Of a DNA stretch of 8,440 nt, positions 1 to 6,198 are shown piece by piece. The position numbers were made by a program, and so were the translations under genes. Source of the DNA: Bacillota bacterium (GTDB lineage: Bacteria > Bacillota > Dethiobacteria > Dethiobacterales > Dethiobacteraceae). The notes beneath the pieces were generated by a model, which did not search any database, was not told the origin of the DNA, and worked only from the letters and a program-made list of their open reading frames with translations. The first letter of the stretch is position 1. Each line of letters begins with the position of its first letter. The stretch is taken from the NCBI GenBank assembly GCA_024650095.1, contig JANKMV010000021.1, forward strand, positions 5,286 to 13,725, given 5' to 3'.

Positions 1-1
1 T

Positions 2-226
2 GTCACGGAAGAGTTAGTTCGCTTGGCAAGTCATATTACTGGGTTTAAAACTGCTCTACAAGAAAAGGGCCCCATCGGTCGTAAGCTCGATTTTTTAACG
101 CAAGAACTATTTCGGGAGATCAACACCATAGGCTCTAAAGCTAATGACTATCAAGTGGCTAAACTTGTTGTTGAAATGAAAACAGAACTTGAAAAAATAC
201 GTGAGCAAGTGCAAAATATAGAATAA
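2..226 (+). CDS. yicC: YicC/YloC-family endoribonuclease, C-terminal part
   Basis: This is the 3' end of a gene that begins before the window; 74 codons are visible and end at TAA 224-226. The C-terminus carries the highly conserved tail of the YicC/YloC family (DUF1732 region): a [14 protein letters not shown] stretch, then [12 protein letters not shown], then a charged helix ending [11 protein letters not shown]. Proteins of this family are reported to be endoribonucleases; that is family knowledge, and the N-terminal part is not visible here. The TTG at 23 lies inside the conserved domain and is not the real start, because the frame is open back to base 2. In many Firmicutes yicC sits directly upstream of remA and gmk, as it does here. 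No clear terminator follows, so read-through into remA is possible. Confidence 0.93.
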   Translation, partial: VTEELVRLASHITGFKTALQEKGPIGRKLDFLTQELFREINTIGSKANDYQVAKLVVEMKTELEKIREQVQNIE

Positions 227-255
227 AGGCGAATAAGGCCGTTTAGATTTAACTC

Positions 256-285
256 TTGCATTTTTTGCCGCATATCCGTTATACT
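256..285 (+). promoter_or_regulatory. Sigma-A-type promoter for the remA operon
   Basis: A TTGCAT -35 element (256-261) and a TATACT -10 element (280-285) are separated by 18 bases. They lie in the only sizeable gap (227-346) between yicC and remA. The predicted transcription start is near 292, giving a leader of about 55 bases before the TTG start of remA. Position and fit are good, but the call rests on consensus matching alone. Confidence 0.6.
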
Positions 286-332
286 ATTAGCAGAGTTGAA
301 CAAGGAACCTGTTTATGAATTTATCAGAAAAA

Positions 333-338
333 GGGAGG
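333..338 (+). promoter_or_regulatory. Ribosome binding site fixing the remA start
   Basis: GGGAGG lies 8 bases before the TTG at 347. No comparable site precedes the in-frame TTG at 296, which lies at about the predicted transcription start. This decides in favour of the short 89-residue RemA. Confidence 0.8.
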
Positions 339-346
339 TTCTCACG

Positions 347-616
347 TTGCAAATTAAACTGATTAATATTGGATTTGGCAACATTGTCTCAGCGAACCGT
401 ATAATTGCCATCGTAAGTCCGGAATCTGCCCCCATTAAAAGGGTGATTACGGAAGCCCGGGATCGTGGTATGCTCATCGATGCTACGTATGGTAGGAGAA
501 CACGTGCTGTTATTATTACTGACAGCGGTCACGTTGTACTTTCAGCTGTGCAGCCTGAAACAGTTAAACACCGGTTACATACAAAAGAGACACAAGCGGC
601 CGAGGACGAAGAATAA
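347..616 (+). CDS. remA: RemA-family DNA-binding regulator (DUF370)
   Basis: An 89-residue protein, the same length as Bacillus subtilis RemA, a DNA-binding activator of biofilm matrix and osmoprotection genes. It starts [10 protein letters not shown] at residues 3-12 and contains [19 protein letters not shown] (38-56) and the VQPETV motif (68-73). Residues known to matter in RemA are present at the same numbers: R18, P29 and the R50-R51 pair implicated in DNA binding. The C-terminus ends in an acidic EDEE tail. TTG 347 is chosen as the start because it has a ribosome binding site and gives the family's N-terminus; a longer frame from 296 would add 17 non-conserved residues. It is the first gene of the remA-gmk-rpoZ-coaBC run, 20 bases before gmk. 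What it regulates in this organism cannot be seen. Confidence 0.95.
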   Translation: MQIKLINIGFGNIVSANRIIAIVSPESAPIKRVITEARDRGMLIDATYGRRTRAVIITDSGHVVLSAVQPETVKHRLHTKETQAAEDEE

Positions 617-636
617 AGCGCAACCGGAGGAAAATC

Positions 637-1254
637 GTGGCTAGAATAGGCTTACTCATCGTATTATCTGGACCATCTGGCGCGGGAAAGGGCACAGTTT
701 GCCAAGCACTTTTGGCAAAACATCCAGAACTCGTTCTTTCTGTGTCCAAAACAACGCGTCAACCCCGTGCCGGAGAAGAGGACGGGGTTAACTATTTTTT
801 TGTCACTAAAAAACAATTTGGGGATGCTGTAGCTCAACAAGACTTTTTGGAATATGCATATGTTTATGATCAATATTACGGTACACCGCGAAGTATTGTG
901 GAAGAAATGTTGGCGGCAGGACGCAACGTAATTTTGGAAATTGATCCCCAAGGAGCACAGAAGGTAATGAAAACGTATAAAGATGGTATTTTTATCTTTT
1001 TATTACCGCCGTCTGGTGCTGAATTGCGCACACGTATTATAACTCGCGGTACAGAGGACGATGCGAGCATTAAGAAACGCCTTGCCTCTGCAGCACGGGA
1101 AGTGACACAAGCTTCTCATTACAACTATGTAGTTATTAACGATCAGGTGGATGCAGCTCGTGACCGCATCCACGCCATCATTACAGCGGAAACTCTACGA
1201 GTTAGTCGTAACCAAAATATAATACAAGATATAGCCGAGGAGGTAAAAGGATGA
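637..1254 (+). CDS. gmk: Guanylate kinase
   Basis: A 205-residue cytoplasmic enzyme that phosphorylates GMP to GDP with ATP, in purine nucleotide and (p)ppGpp precursor metabolism. The P-loop GPSGAGKGT is at residues 12-20. The GMP-binding set lines up with the yeast enzyme at a constant +3 offset: S37, R41, R44, Y53, E72, T83 (Ser in yeast) and D103. The lid region contains [10 protein letters not shown] followed by a basic KKRL helix. The GTG start has a GGAGG site 6 bases upstream (626-630). The stop codon overlaps the ATG of rpoZ (ATGA), suggesting translational coupling. The length is typical of the family. An 8-bp inverted repeat (698-705 / 712-719) lies in the early coding region and is probably chance. 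Confidence 0.97.
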   Translation: MARIGLLIVLSGPSGAGKGTVCQALLAKHPELVLSVSKTTRQPRAGEEDGVNYFFVTKKQFGDAVAQQDFLEYAYVYDQYYGTPRSIVEEMLAAGRNVILEIDPQGAQKVMKTYKDGIFIFLLPPSGAELRTRIITRGTEDDASIKKRLASAAREVTQASHYNYVVINDQVDAARDRIHAIITAETLRVSRNQNIIQDIAEEVKG

Positions 1255-1451
1255 TGATTTATCCATCCATAGACACATTAATGAAGAAAGTTGATAGTAA
1301 ATATACATTGGTGATCGCCGCAGCAAAGCGTGCTCGCATGCTTAATGAGGGAATGGTACCCCTCGTAGATTCATCTTCTTTAAAACATGTTTCCGTTGCT
1401 TTGGAAGAGATAGCTACAAATAAAATTAGCTATGAACGAATTAGTAAATAG
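1251..1451 (+). CDS. rpoZ: DNA-directed RNA polymerase omega subunit
   Basis: A 66-residue protein with the omega signature: [25 protein letters not shown] from residue 5, then the VALEEIA helix with a basic/aromatic KISYE tail. Omega binds the beta-prime subunit and helps RNA polymerase assembly and stability; in some bacteria it also helps form a ppGpp site. There are two consecutive ATG codons (1251 and 1254). The first is preferred because GAGGAGG (1237-1243) is 7 bases upstream of it. The gene overlaps the gmk stop by 4 bases and ends 10 bases before coaBC. The gmk-rpoZ-coaBC order is widespread in bacteria, which supports the assignment despite the small size. Confidence 0.95.
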   Translation: MMIYPSIDTLMKKVDSKYTLVIAAAKRARMLNEGMVPLVDSSSLKHVSVALEEIATNKISYERISK

Positions 1452-1455
1452 GAGG
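1450..1455 (+). promoter_or_regulatory. Ribosome binding site fixing the coaBC start
   Basis: AGGAGG lies 6 bases before ATG 1462 and overlaps the rpoZ stop codon. The alternative upstream ATG at 1432 lies inside rpoZ and would add 10 residues with no family match. Confidence 0.85.
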
Positions 1456-1461
1456 TGTGCC

Positions 1462-2661
1462 ATGCTTACTGGTCAGCGCATCATCCTTGGTGTTACTGGT
1501 GGCATTGCTGCGTATAAGACCGTTTTACTTTGCCGGCTTTTTGTTAAAGCGGGGGCGTCAGTCCGCGTTATCTTGACAGAGGCAGCAAAACAGTTTGTCA
1601 CCCCGGTGACATTGCAAACGGTTACGGGTAATCAAGTCTACGATGAACTTTTTATCGCTAGCAATCGTTATACAGTGGAACATGTCGGACTAGCACAAGA
1701 GGCCGACATCTTTATCATAGCACCCGCTACGGCCAATACCATTGGCAAAATTGCCAATGGTATTGCCGATAATTTGCTAACAACAACGATTATGGCTACA
1801 ACATGCCCCATTCTGTTAGCGCCTGCGATGAATACACAGATGTATGAAAATCCTCTGCAAAAAGAGAATTTGGCAAAACTCTCTTCGCTTGGATATAAGA
1901 TTGTTGGACCCGAGCAGGGAGAGTTGGCCTGTGGTGATAGTGGTCGTGGTCGCATGTCTTCACCTGAAGATATCTTTACAGAAGCTGTGAACCTACTGCA
2001 TAAGGACAAGCCCTGGCGGGGTCGACGCGTGCTCATTACCGCAGGTCCCACACAAGAAGCTCTAGACCCCATCCGTTTTCTAACAAACCACTCCAGCGGA
2101 AAAATGGGGTATGCATTGGCAGAGGCTGCCTTGGAACTTGGGGCAACCGTAACGCTCGTTTCTGGCCCAGTTAAACTCACACCTCCCACGGGTGTTACCA
2201 TAATCTCTGTGATAACGGCACAGCAAATGTATGACGCTGTGCTGGCTTGCTTTGACAACGTAGATGTTGTCATTAAAGCGGCGGCTGTGGCGGATTATAG
2301 ACCGGCCACAACAAGTGAGCAAAAAATGAAGAAGAGCGACGACGATATGACGCTGGCGTTGATCCGTACTCCTGATATTTTGGCCCAGCTCGGTCAGCGT
2401 AAGCAACAACAACTTCTGATTGGTTTTGCTGCAGAAACGGATAATTTGCGAGAACATGCTCTAGGTAAGCTGAAACAAAAGAATCTTGATCTCATTGTTG
2501 CTAATGATATTCTACAAGAAGGAGCAGGTTTTAATGTTGATACCAATATCGTTCGTTTCTTCTTTCGTGATGGTCGTGAGCGACAACTGGAGAAATTAAC
2601 GAAGCGGGAAGTGGCACATGAGCTACTGGAAACCATCGACGAATTATACACAAAAAAATAA
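1462..2661 (+). CDS. coaBC: Bifunctional phosphopantothenoylcysteine decarboxylase / phosphopantothenate-cysteine ligase
   Basis: A 399-residue fusion enzyme of coenzyme A synthesis. CoaB joins 4'-phosphopantothenate to cysteine using CTP, and CoaC decarboxylates the product to 4'-phosphopantetheine with FMN. The N-terminal CoaC domain has the flavoprotein start LGVTGGIAAYK (9-19), the catalytic His at H74 (E. coli H75), PAMN at 121-124 and the substrate clamp GELACGDSGRGRM with C157 (E. coli C158). The CoaB domain starts near residue 187 and has ITAGPT, then DPIRFLTNHSSGKMG with N209 (E. coli N210), a KMKK lysine motif and GFAAET, and ends with ANDI. All key residues are present, so both activities are expected. 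ATG 1462 is chosen over 1432 for its ribosome binding site. The stop codon forms part of the terminator hairpin. A striking inverted repeat lies at 1734-1765. Confidence 0.97.
   Translation: MLTGQRIILGVTGGIAAYKTVLLCRLFVKAGASVRVILTEAAKQFVTPVTLQTVTGNQVYDELFIASNRYTVEHVGLAQEADIFIIAPATANTIGKIANGIADNLLTTTIMATTCPILLAPAMNTQMYENPLQKENLAKLSSLGYKIVGPEQGELACGDSGRGRMSSPEDIFTEAVNLLHKDKPWRGRRVLITAGPTQEALDPIRFLTNHSSGKMGYALAEAALELGATVTLVSGPVKLTPPTGVTIISVITAQQMYDAVLACFDNVDVVIKAAAVADYRPATTSEQKMKKSDDDMTLALIRTPDILAQLGQRKQQQLLIGFAAETDNLREHALGKLKQKNLDLIVANDILQEGAGFNVDTNIVRFFFRDGRERQLEKLTKREVAHELLETIDELYTKK
1734..1765. repeat. Perfect inverted repeat inside coaBC
   Basis: Two 15-base arms, CAATACCATTGGCAA and TTGCCAATGGTATTG, are exact reverse complements separated by only AA. 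The repeat lies in codons for the conserved ATANTIGKIANGIAD segment of the CoaC domain, so part of the symmetry comes from repeated Ile, Gly, Ala and Asn codons. No T-tract follows on either side, so it does not look like a terminator. Confidence 0.9.
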
Positions 2662-2691
2662 ACAAACCCCGTCGTAGACGGGGTTTGTTTA
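2659..2691. terminator. Bidirectional intrinsic terminator between convergent genes
   Basis: Perfect 15-bp stem (TAAACAAACCCCGTC / GACGGGGTTTGTTTA) with a GTA loop. On the plus strand the GC-rich core CCCCGTC-GTA-GACGGGG is followed by TTTGTTTA, acting as the U-rich tail for coaBC. On the minus strand the stem is followed by seven T residues (complement of 2652-2658), terminating the SpoIIM-family gene. The coaBC stop codon TAA is the first three bases of the stem. Confidence 0.9.
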
Positions 2692-2732
2692 TACTGGTAA
2701 GAATATATTGTTTGCCACTAGCAGCGGCTTTA

Positions 2733-3335
2733 TTAAAATGAGCCGAGTATGAGAGGGGTAATTAGGACCTCGATGATGGCAGAGATGGCGAGTAAACCGA
2801 AAATATAGGGCATAGAAACACCAATATCGCTAAAAACTTTACGAAAAGTATCCTTCCGTGATAACTCGGGTAAGGGGAAAACCACATGGTAGCCTAGTTT
2901 TAAACCAAGAGCAACGCTGAGAAAAAAGGCAGGAAGCTCAAAAATTCCGTGTGGTAGAATGCCCGCCACTAAAACGGGTAGCGGAGAAATCCCCGTTTGT
3001 GCCAGTTGATATGCTAAAAAGCCAAGCACGGATCCATTGGCAATGGCAGATGCCAGCGTAGGTAGCCCGAGAAAGATTCCCATGAAGATAATTTGCAGCG
3101 TAGACAACAGATTGTGCATGAGTAGTGTAATTATACCTACTAATGGTGGACCGCTAAAAATTTCTTCTCCTAACTCTTGTAGAACTGTGAGTGTGGTTTC
3201 CTCTAAGAGACGTAAGAGTTCAGGTTCTTGAGATAACGCTGTGTACGACATAGTTATACCGCCGACAAAAAATAATACGGCAAGCATGAGCCAGGATCGA
3301 TTTTCACGCATAATTGCAAAAAAGTTTTTGACCAT
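2733..3335 (-). CDS. SpoIIM-family (DUF95) integral membrane protein
   Basis: A 200-residue hydrophobic protein. It contains the family's characteristic LPHGIFELPAFF motif at residues 127-138, preceded by a segment with ANGSVLGFLAY (99-109) and followed by the GLKLGYH turn. Predicted membrane segments lie at about 15-34, 66-92, 97-113, 120-148 and 175-197, with a mostly soluble acidic stretch at 35-60. Bacillus SpoIIM works with SpoIID and SpoIIP in septal peptidoglycan remodelling during engulfment. However, the DUF95 family is broader than SpoIIM and occurs in non-sporulating bacteria, so a sporulation role is not proven. The start at 3335 is chosen because AGGAGG is 8 bases upstream; the ATG at 3356 lies before that site. 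The gene faces opposite to both flanking operons, shares the terminator with coaBC and has its own promoter-like sequence. Confidence 0.85.
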   Translation of the reverse strand: MVKNFFAIMRENRSWLMLAVLFFVGGITMSYTALSQEPELLRLLEETTLTVLQELGEEIFSGPPLVGIITLLMHNLLSTLQIIFMGIFLGLPTLASAIANGSVLGFLAYQLAQTGISPLPVLVAGILPHGIFELPAFFLSVALGLKLGYHVVFPLPELSRKDTFRKVFSDIGVSMPYIFGLLAISAIIEVLITPLILGSF

Positions 3336-3343
3336 AATTTCTA

Positions 3344-3349
3344 CCTCCT
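3344..3349 (-). promoter_or_regulatory. Ribosome binding site fixing the SpoIIM-family start
   Basis: On the minus strand AGGAGG (complement of CCTCCT 3344-3349) is 8 bases before the ATG at 3335-3333. It supports the 200-residue start over the ATG at 3356. Confidence 0.8.
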
Positions 3350-3354
3350 GTATC

Positions 3355-3384
3355 ATTATACTGTGTGAGATGGCAAACTTGCAA
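3355..3384 (-). promoter_or_regulatory. Sigma-A-type promoter candidate for the SpoIIM-family gene
   Basis: On the minus strand a TTGCAA -35 element (3384-3379) and a perfect TATAAT -10 element (3360-3355) are 18 bases apart. A start about 7 bases past the -10 would fall near 3348, at the edge of the ribosome binding site, giving a leader of only about 12-14 bases. That is short but not impossible. No convincing sporulation-sigma promoter (sigma E, F, G or K type) was seen upstream. Confidence 0.5.
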
Positions 3385-3394
3385 GATTATTGCA

Positions 3395-3408
3395 TACCCT
3401 AAAGGGTA
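3395..3408. repeat. Short inverted repeat, possible operator
   Basis: TACCCT-AA-AGGGTA has six-base perfect arms around a two-base centre. It lies in the divergent region between the SpoIIM-family gene and priA, about 10 bases upstream of the minus-strand -35 candidate. It could be a regulator binding site for either gene, but arms this short can also arise by chance. Confidence 0.3.
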
Positions 3409-3454
3409 AGACAAGTGGAATGTGGAATATCAAGATAACGTAACTTAACTGTTT

Positions 3455-3460
3455 GGAGGG
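3455..3460 (+). promoter_or_regulatory. Ribosome binding site fixing the priA start
   Basis: GGAGGG lies 4 bases before GTG 3465. The upstream in-frame TTG at 3453 overlaps this site, so it cannot be the start. I saw no convincing promoter for priA on the plus strand of the intergenic region. Confidence 0.7.
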
Positions 3461-3464
3461 CGGC

Positions 3465-5675
3465 GTGGAGATATATGCAGAAATTATCGTTAAAATTCAT
3501 AACCTGCGAGTAGAGCACCCGTTTACATACAGGGTTCCCGCAAGTATGGAGATTACTGTGGGTAGCCGTGTGATCGTGCCCTTTGGACCTAGAAAGTTAG
3601 AGGGCTATTGTGTTAACGTACACGACGAGAGTGTTTTGGAAGATAGAAGTGGTATTAAAGATATAATAAAGTTACTAGATGAACAGCCCGTTTTAACAAA
3701 AGAATTGGTGGCACTGGCTGAGTGGGGTTCACAGTACTACCTTTGCCAGCGTATCGACTTTTTGGAAGCAATGGTTCCCACCGCAGGTCGGACTCCCAAG
3801 GGGTTGCGTGCAAAGAAAGCTAAAACGGCTATCCTTACCTTGGCAGGCAAGGGAGCACAGCCAAAGGGTGTAAAGCAAATACTCGCATTACAATTACTAC
3901 GTCAAAATAGCTCTTTGACTTTAGCTAAATTGGCCAGCGCTGGTGTTAGTTCAGCCACAGTTAACTCCCTTGCCAAAAAAGGGTGGTTGGAGATTCATGA
4001 GGCTATGGTCCGGCGCGATCCACTTGCTAACACCATTGTGGAGGAGCAAACATCACTATCACTAACGGCGGCACAACAAAAAGCGTTGGATTATATTAAT
4101 CATGAAGAAGAGCAAAAACCTGTTCTGCTTTATGGTGTTACTGGTAGTGGAAAAACAGAAGTATACCTGCAGGCCATTGCTAAAAGATTAGATGGGGATC
4201 TTTCCAGCATTGTGCTTGTGCCGGAAATCGCCTTGACACCGCAAATGACTGAACGCTTTGTCAGTCGCTTTGGAGACCAAGTTGCAGTTTTACATAGCCG
4301 ACTTTCCGCGGGAGAACGCTATGATGAGTGGTGCCGGGTGGCAAATGGGGATGCACGGGTTGTGATAGGTGCTCGTTCTGCAGTTTTTGCCCCTGTACAA
4401 AAACTAGGTCTCATTATTCTAGATGAAGAACACGAATCCACCTATAAACAAGAGGAGGCACCAAGATACCATGCGCGTGAACTTGCACTATGGCGTGCGC
4501 GCTGGCATGGGGCAACGGTTATTTTAGGTAGCGCCACACCTTCGCTAGAATCTTATCATCAAGCGGAAAATAGTATTTATCAGCTCATTACCTTGCCTGA
4601 GCGCATAGCTATGCGCCCCCTACCGCCAGTACAAGTGGTTGATATGCGCCAGGAATTAAAGGATGGTCACAAAAGTATTTTTAGTCGACCTTTACTTGCC
4701 GCATTACAGGAAACGATTGAGACTGGTCAACAGGCGATTCTTTTTTTAAACCGACGTGGCTATGCGACTTTTGTGCTTTGTCGGGAATGTGGCCATGTGA
4801 TGCGCTGTCCTGCGTGCAACGTTTCGTTAAAATATCATTCCTCCATCACTAAATTGCGTTGTCACTATTGTGATCACAGCGAGGAATACCCAACAAAATG
4901 CCCGGCCTGTGGAGGACGTTACATCCGACATTTTGGTACCGGTACGCAAAAAGTGGAAGAAGAATTACTGAAAAAATTTCCAGATATTCGTGCAGTGCGT
5001 CTCGATGCGGATACCACCACTAAAAAGGGTGACCACCAAAGAATTTTGACGGCCTTTAAGCGCCAGGAAGCAGACGTCTTAGTGGGAACACAAATGATAG
5101 CCAAGGGGCTTGATTATCCCAATGTAACTTTAGTTGGCGTAATTACAGCTGATACGGCCATCAATCTACCAGATTTTCGTGCCGGAGAGCGTACCTTTCA
5201 GTTATTAACTCAGGTGGCCGGACGGGCTGGCCGGGGATCTCTAGGCGGGCACGTCGTGGTGCAAACGTATACACCAGAGCATTATGCAATTGTAGCGGCT
5301 AAAACCCATGATTATGTGGCATTTTATAATGAAGAGATTCAGAGTAGGCGTGAACTCGGGTATCCACCCTTTGGTGTACTCATTCGGTTATTAGTAAGTG
5401 GTAAAGATGAAGGACAGGTTGTGGATAGCTGTTCTTTCGTCGCATCAGTGTTTGATCCTGAAATTGATCTGCTGGGTCCTTCCCCATGTCCCATCGAGAA
5501 AGTACGCGACAGATTCCGTTGGCAAATTGTGGTGCGTGGGAAAACCGTGGCGCGTGGGAAAACCGTGGCGCCCTTAGTGCGTGCAGTTAAGGCGGCTGCA
5601 GCCGAGTTTCGGGCGAGCCCTTTATCCGGTAGTGTGCGATTATCTCTAGACGTGGAGCCACAACATTTATTATAA
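3465..5675 (+). CDS. priA: Primosomal protein N' (replication restart helicase PriA)
   Basis: A 736-residue superfamily 2 DNA helicase that recognises stalled or collapsed forks and reloads the replisome. The order is a 3'-end DNA-binding domain starting EIYAEIIV (about 1-105), a winged-helix region (about 125-185), then the helicase core. The core has Walker A GVTGSGKT (224-231), DEEHE box (320-324), GSATPS (355-360), GTQMIAKG (541-548) and QVAGRAGR (583-590). Eight zinc-binding cysteines occur as four CxxC pairs at 439/442, 448/451, 466/469 and 479/482. All catalytic motifs are intact. Start GTG 3465 gives the family N-terminus and has a GGAGGG site. Oddity: residues 691-702 are a direct repeat of RGKTVA caused by an 18-bp tandem duplication in the C-terminal domain. 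The gene begins the priA-def-fmt run, 33 bases before def. Confidence 0.97.
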   Translation: MEIYAEIIVKIHNLRVEHPFTYRVPASMEITVGSRVIVPFGPRKLEGYCVNVHDESVLEDRSGIKDIIKLLDEQPVLTKELVALAEWGSQYYLCQRIDFLEAMVPTAGRTPKGLRAKKAKTAILTLAGKGAQPKGVKQILALQLLRQNSSLTLAKLASAGVSSATVNSLAKKGWLEIHEAMVRRDPLANTIVEEQTSLSLTAAQQKALDYINHEEEQKPVLLYGVTGSGKTEVYLQAIAKRLDGDLSSIVLVPEIALTPQMTERFVSRFGDQVAVLHSRLSAGERYDEWCRVANGDARVVIGARSAVFAPVQKLGLIILDEEHESTYKQEEAPRYHARELALWRARWHGATVILGSATPSLESYHQAENSIYQLITLPERIAMRPLPPVQVVDMRQELKDGHKSIFSRPLLAALQETIETGQQAILFLNRRGYATFVLCRECGHVMRCPACNVSLKYHSSITKLRCHYCDHSEEYPTKCPACGGRYIRHFGTGTQKVEEELLKKFPDIRAVRLDADTTTKKGDHQRILTAFKRQEADVLVGTQMIAKGLDYPNVTLVGVITADTAINLPDFRAGERTFQLLTQVAGRAGRGSLGGHVVVQTYTPEHYAIVAAKTHDYVAFYNEEIQSRRELGYPPFGVLIRLLVSGKDEGQVVDSCSFVASVFDPEIDLLGPSPCPIEKVRDRFRWQIVVRGKTVARGKTVAPLVRAVKAAAAEFRASPLSGSVRLSLDVEPQHLL
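5534..5571 (+). repeat. 18-bp tandem duplication inside priA
   Basis: Two exact adjacent copies of an 18-base unit, CGTGGGAAAACCGTGGCG, occupy 5535-5552 and 5553-5570; the match extends one base on each side. The unit is a multiple of three, so the frame is kept and the protein gains a second RGKTVA. Exact identity suggests a recent slippage event, or an assembly artefact. Confidence 0.95.
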
Positions 5676-5676
5676 T
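5647..5676 (+). promoter_or_regulatory. Weak promoter candidate for def-fmt at the end of priA
   Basis: A TATAAT (5671-5676) follows a 4-of-6 -35 match TAGACG (5647-5652) at 18-base spacing. The -10 lies in an all-AT near-palindrome TTATTATA-A-TATAATAA (5667-5683), which carries a second overlapping TATAAT at 5676-5681. It would start transcription about 25 bases before def. The weak -35 and the AT-rich context make chance likely. Confidence 0.3.
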
Positions 5677-5708
5677 ATAATAAGTAATGATATGAGAGGA
5701 AGATAAAT

Positions 5709-6170
5709 ATGGCCATTCGCCTTATTAGAAAAAGTGGTGACCCGGTGCTACGGGAAAAAACGAATCAAGTAAAAAAAATTACGCCTCAAGTGATAAAATT
5801 ACTCGATGACATGGCGGAAACAATGTACGATGCTGAAGGAGTAGGTCTTGCTGCCCCACAGGTCGGTATTGCCAAACGCCTTGTCGTCATTGATATCCGC
5901 GATGAAACTGGATTACTTAAGCTCATTAATCCAAAAATAATAGCTCGCAGTGGTGAGGAAACCGCTGTGGAAGGTTGTTTAAGCTTCCCCGGTATCGCGG
6001 GAGAAGTGGAAAGAGCAGAGAATGTCACTATGGAAGCGTTGGACCCCAGCGGAAAGAAGATTAAAATCACAGCTTCAGGATTGCTGGCACGAGCTTGCCA
6101 ACACGAGCTTGACCATTTAGATGGTGTTCTTTTCGTAGATCGTGTTTCACGTTTTGTGGAACCAGAATAG
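5709..6170 (+). CDS. def: Peptide deformylase
   Basis: A 153-residue metalloenzyme that removes the formyl group from the N-terminal methionine of new proteins at the ribosome. All three family motifs are intact: GVGLAAPQ (44-51), EGCLS (88-92) and QHELDH (131-136). Metal ligands are C90, H132 and H136, with E133 as the catalytic base. The length fits the short type I bacterial deformylases. ATG 5709 has a GAGAGGA site upstream (5694-5700). The gene ends 28 bases before fmt, whose product adds the formyl group that Def removes; def-fmt pairing is very common in bacteria. Confidence 0.97.
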   Translation: MAIRLIRKSGDPVLREKTNQVKKITPQVIKLLDDMAETMYDAEGVGLAAPQVGIAKRLVVIDIRDETGLLKLINPKIIARSGEETAVEGCLSFPGIAGEVERAENVTMEALDPSGKKIKITASGLLARACQHELDHLDGVLFVDRVSRFVEPE

Positions 6171-6198
6171 ATGAGTTACATTTCCAGGGGGACTACTA

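Noticed and set aside
227..255. Possible terminator after yicC
   Set aside because: The repeated AATAAGGC-like words are direct rather than inverted, so no stable stem with a T-tract could be drawn.
296..346. N-terminal extension of remA from the TTG at 296
   Set aside because: It has no ribosome binding site, lies at about the predicted transcription start and adds 17 residues not seen in RemA proteins. TTG 347 has GGGAGG at 8 bases and gives the family N-terminus.
698..719. Inverted repeat TTTGCCAA-6-TTGGCAAA inside gmk
   Set aside because: Eight-base arms with a short loop are expected about once in a window this size, and no T-tract follows. I kept it only as part of the 7-mer count.
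1668..2273. 201-codon open frame on the minus strand inside coaBC
   Set aside because: It lies fully opposite a gene with intact conserved motifs, has no recognisable family and reads as a low-complexity Ser/Ala/Pro-rich shadow.
3034..3046. Small palindrome CCATTG-G-CAATGG in the SpoIIM-family gene
   Set aside because: It has six-base arms inside coding sequence, explained by Ala-Ile-Ala-Asn-Gly codons.
3385..3464. Plus-strand promoter for priA
   Set aside because: TTGCAA and TTGCAT words exist, but no -10 lies at 16-19 bases from them. GATAAC at 3434 has only a poor -35 at unsuitable spacing.
5339..5716. 125-codon open frame on the minus strand over the end of priA
   Set aside because: It overlaps the conserved PriA C-terminal coding region, shows no domain and is a shadow of the sense gene.
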